The notes under the pieces are model-generated. The model saw nothing but the letters and a program-made list of their open reading frames with translations, was not told where the DNA came from and searched no databases. Position numbers and translations under genes: made by a program. 44,707 nt of DNA, from the NCBI GenBank assembly GCA_003989065.1, contig RXIW01000024.1, positions 1-44,707 on the forward strand, in the 5' to 3' direction. Source of the DNA: Candidatus Competibacteraceae bacterium (lineage in GTDB: Bacteria > Pseudomonadota > Gammaproteobacteria > Competibacterales > Competibacteraceae). This document shows, in pieces, positions 44,311 to 44,707 of the stretch. Each line of letters begins with the position of its first letter. The stretch's first letter is position 1.

Positions 44311-44634
44311 ATGAACTTTTATGCCCTCATCAGCTTGATCGTCGCAGCCGGCTTTGGCTTGTGGTTCTGGCGGGACAGCCTTGGCGCGCGTGAACAGGCC
44401 GTCGCGGCCAGCGCGCGCGCCTGTCGGCAGTTGGGGTTACAGTTGCTGGACGACACCGTGGCCCTGGAGCGGTTGTGGCTGCGGCGCGATCGCGATGGCC
44501 GGTTGAAGCTGGAGCGGCTGTACGTGTTCGAGTTCACCGATACCGGCCTGCGCCGACAGATTGGCAGCGTGCTGCTGGTCGGCTGGCGGGTCGAGGTGTT
44601 GCACATGGAAGGCGGCGATTTGCTGGTGCCGTGA
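44311..44634 (+). CDS. DUF3301 family protein
   Basis: A 107-residue protein with one N-terminal membrane segment (ALISLIVAAGFGLWFW) and a small cytoplasmic domain (REQAVAASARACRQLGLQLLDDTVALERLWLRRD, then YVFEFTDTG) diagnostic of DUF3301, a gammaproteobacterial family of unknown function. It starts 59 bp after the second GTPase. The remaining 73 bases of the window show no recognisable feature. Confidence 0.88.
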   Translation: MNFYALISLIVAAGFGLWFWRDSLGAREQAVAASARACRQLGLQLLDDTVALERLWLRRDRDGRLKLERLYVFEFTDTGLRRQIGSVLLVGWRVEVLHMEGGDLLVP

Positions 44635-44707
44635 GGTAGCCGCCGTCTCCGCTCAACCGGCTGAGTCGGTTCCCGTCGGGCGACCGCGCCAACGCATGGC
44701 TTGCTCC

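Noticed and set aside
44635-44707. Final bases of the window
   Set aside because: No start, stop pattern or motif sufficient to support a partial gene.

Overview
This window reads as a chromosomal segment of a high-GC gammaproteobacterium. Markers for that are LptM, a DUF484 protein, a DUF3301 protein, an Rsd/AlgQ-family anti-sigma factor, a Pat/PatZ-type protein acetyltransferase, and two gene orders I associate with pseudomonads and relatives (lptM-lysA-dapF-DUF484, and engB-cytochrome c4-dsbA-nuclease). System II (ResB/CcsA) cytochrome c assembly and a GH57 enzyme beside pyruvate kinase would suit a glycogen-cycling, Competibacter-like lineage, but that assignment is inference and no rRNA is present to test it. 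I found no tRNA, rRNA, CRISPR array or phage genes.

Layout. (1) 162-5312, plus strand: lysine/cell-wall cluster lptM-lysA, a CoA-binding protein, a GNAT-nitrilase fusion, dapF and a DUF484 gene; the xerC gene expected next is absent. (2) 5358-11683: engB (minus), then plus-strand cytochrome c4, a strong intrinsic terminator, resB, ccsA, dsbA and an endonuclease/exonuclease/phosphatase-family gene, i.e. a c-type cytochrome and its maturation set. (3) 11684-13531: a scarred patch with a complete 911-bp IS630-type element (terminal repeats, TA duplication, A7G frameshift site), a fragment of an ISL3-type transposase and the C-terminal remnant of an O-antigen ligase. (4) 13547-19866: a transglutaminase-like cysteine protease lipoprotein (minus), then sulfate activation (cysD, fused cysNC), a double ATP-binding oligopeptide-type ABC protein, rnhA and dnaQ. 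(5) 19928-25578, minus strand: a nucleotide-sugar dehydrogenase and an epimerase with a PstS-like binding protein downstream, and a GH57 glycosidase. (6) 25796-29826, plus strand: pyruvate kinase, a DUF2062 membrane protein and a DeaD-type RNA helicase.

(7) 29979-38705 is a signalling block. A 1251-residue CheB-CheR-coiled-coil-PAS protein and a hybrid histidine kinase are read leftward; divergently, a Pat-type ligase-like/GNAT acetyltransferase is followed 6 bp later by a single-domain response regulator. (8) 38717-44634: tsaB, an Rsd/AlgQ protein with a good sigma-70-like promoter, a radical SAM protein (minus), and an overlapping plus-strand set of a hotdog thioesterase and two different DUF697-type membrane GTPases, then a DUF3301 protein.

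Most of the window is ordinary core metabolism. The parts I judge most likely to hold something poorly described are the CheBR-PAS/hybrid kinase/Pat/receiver block, the tandem GTPase pair, and the cysteine-protease lipoprotein without visible partners. Starts were chosen from ribosome-binding sites, overlaps and family lengths; uncertain ones are flagged.
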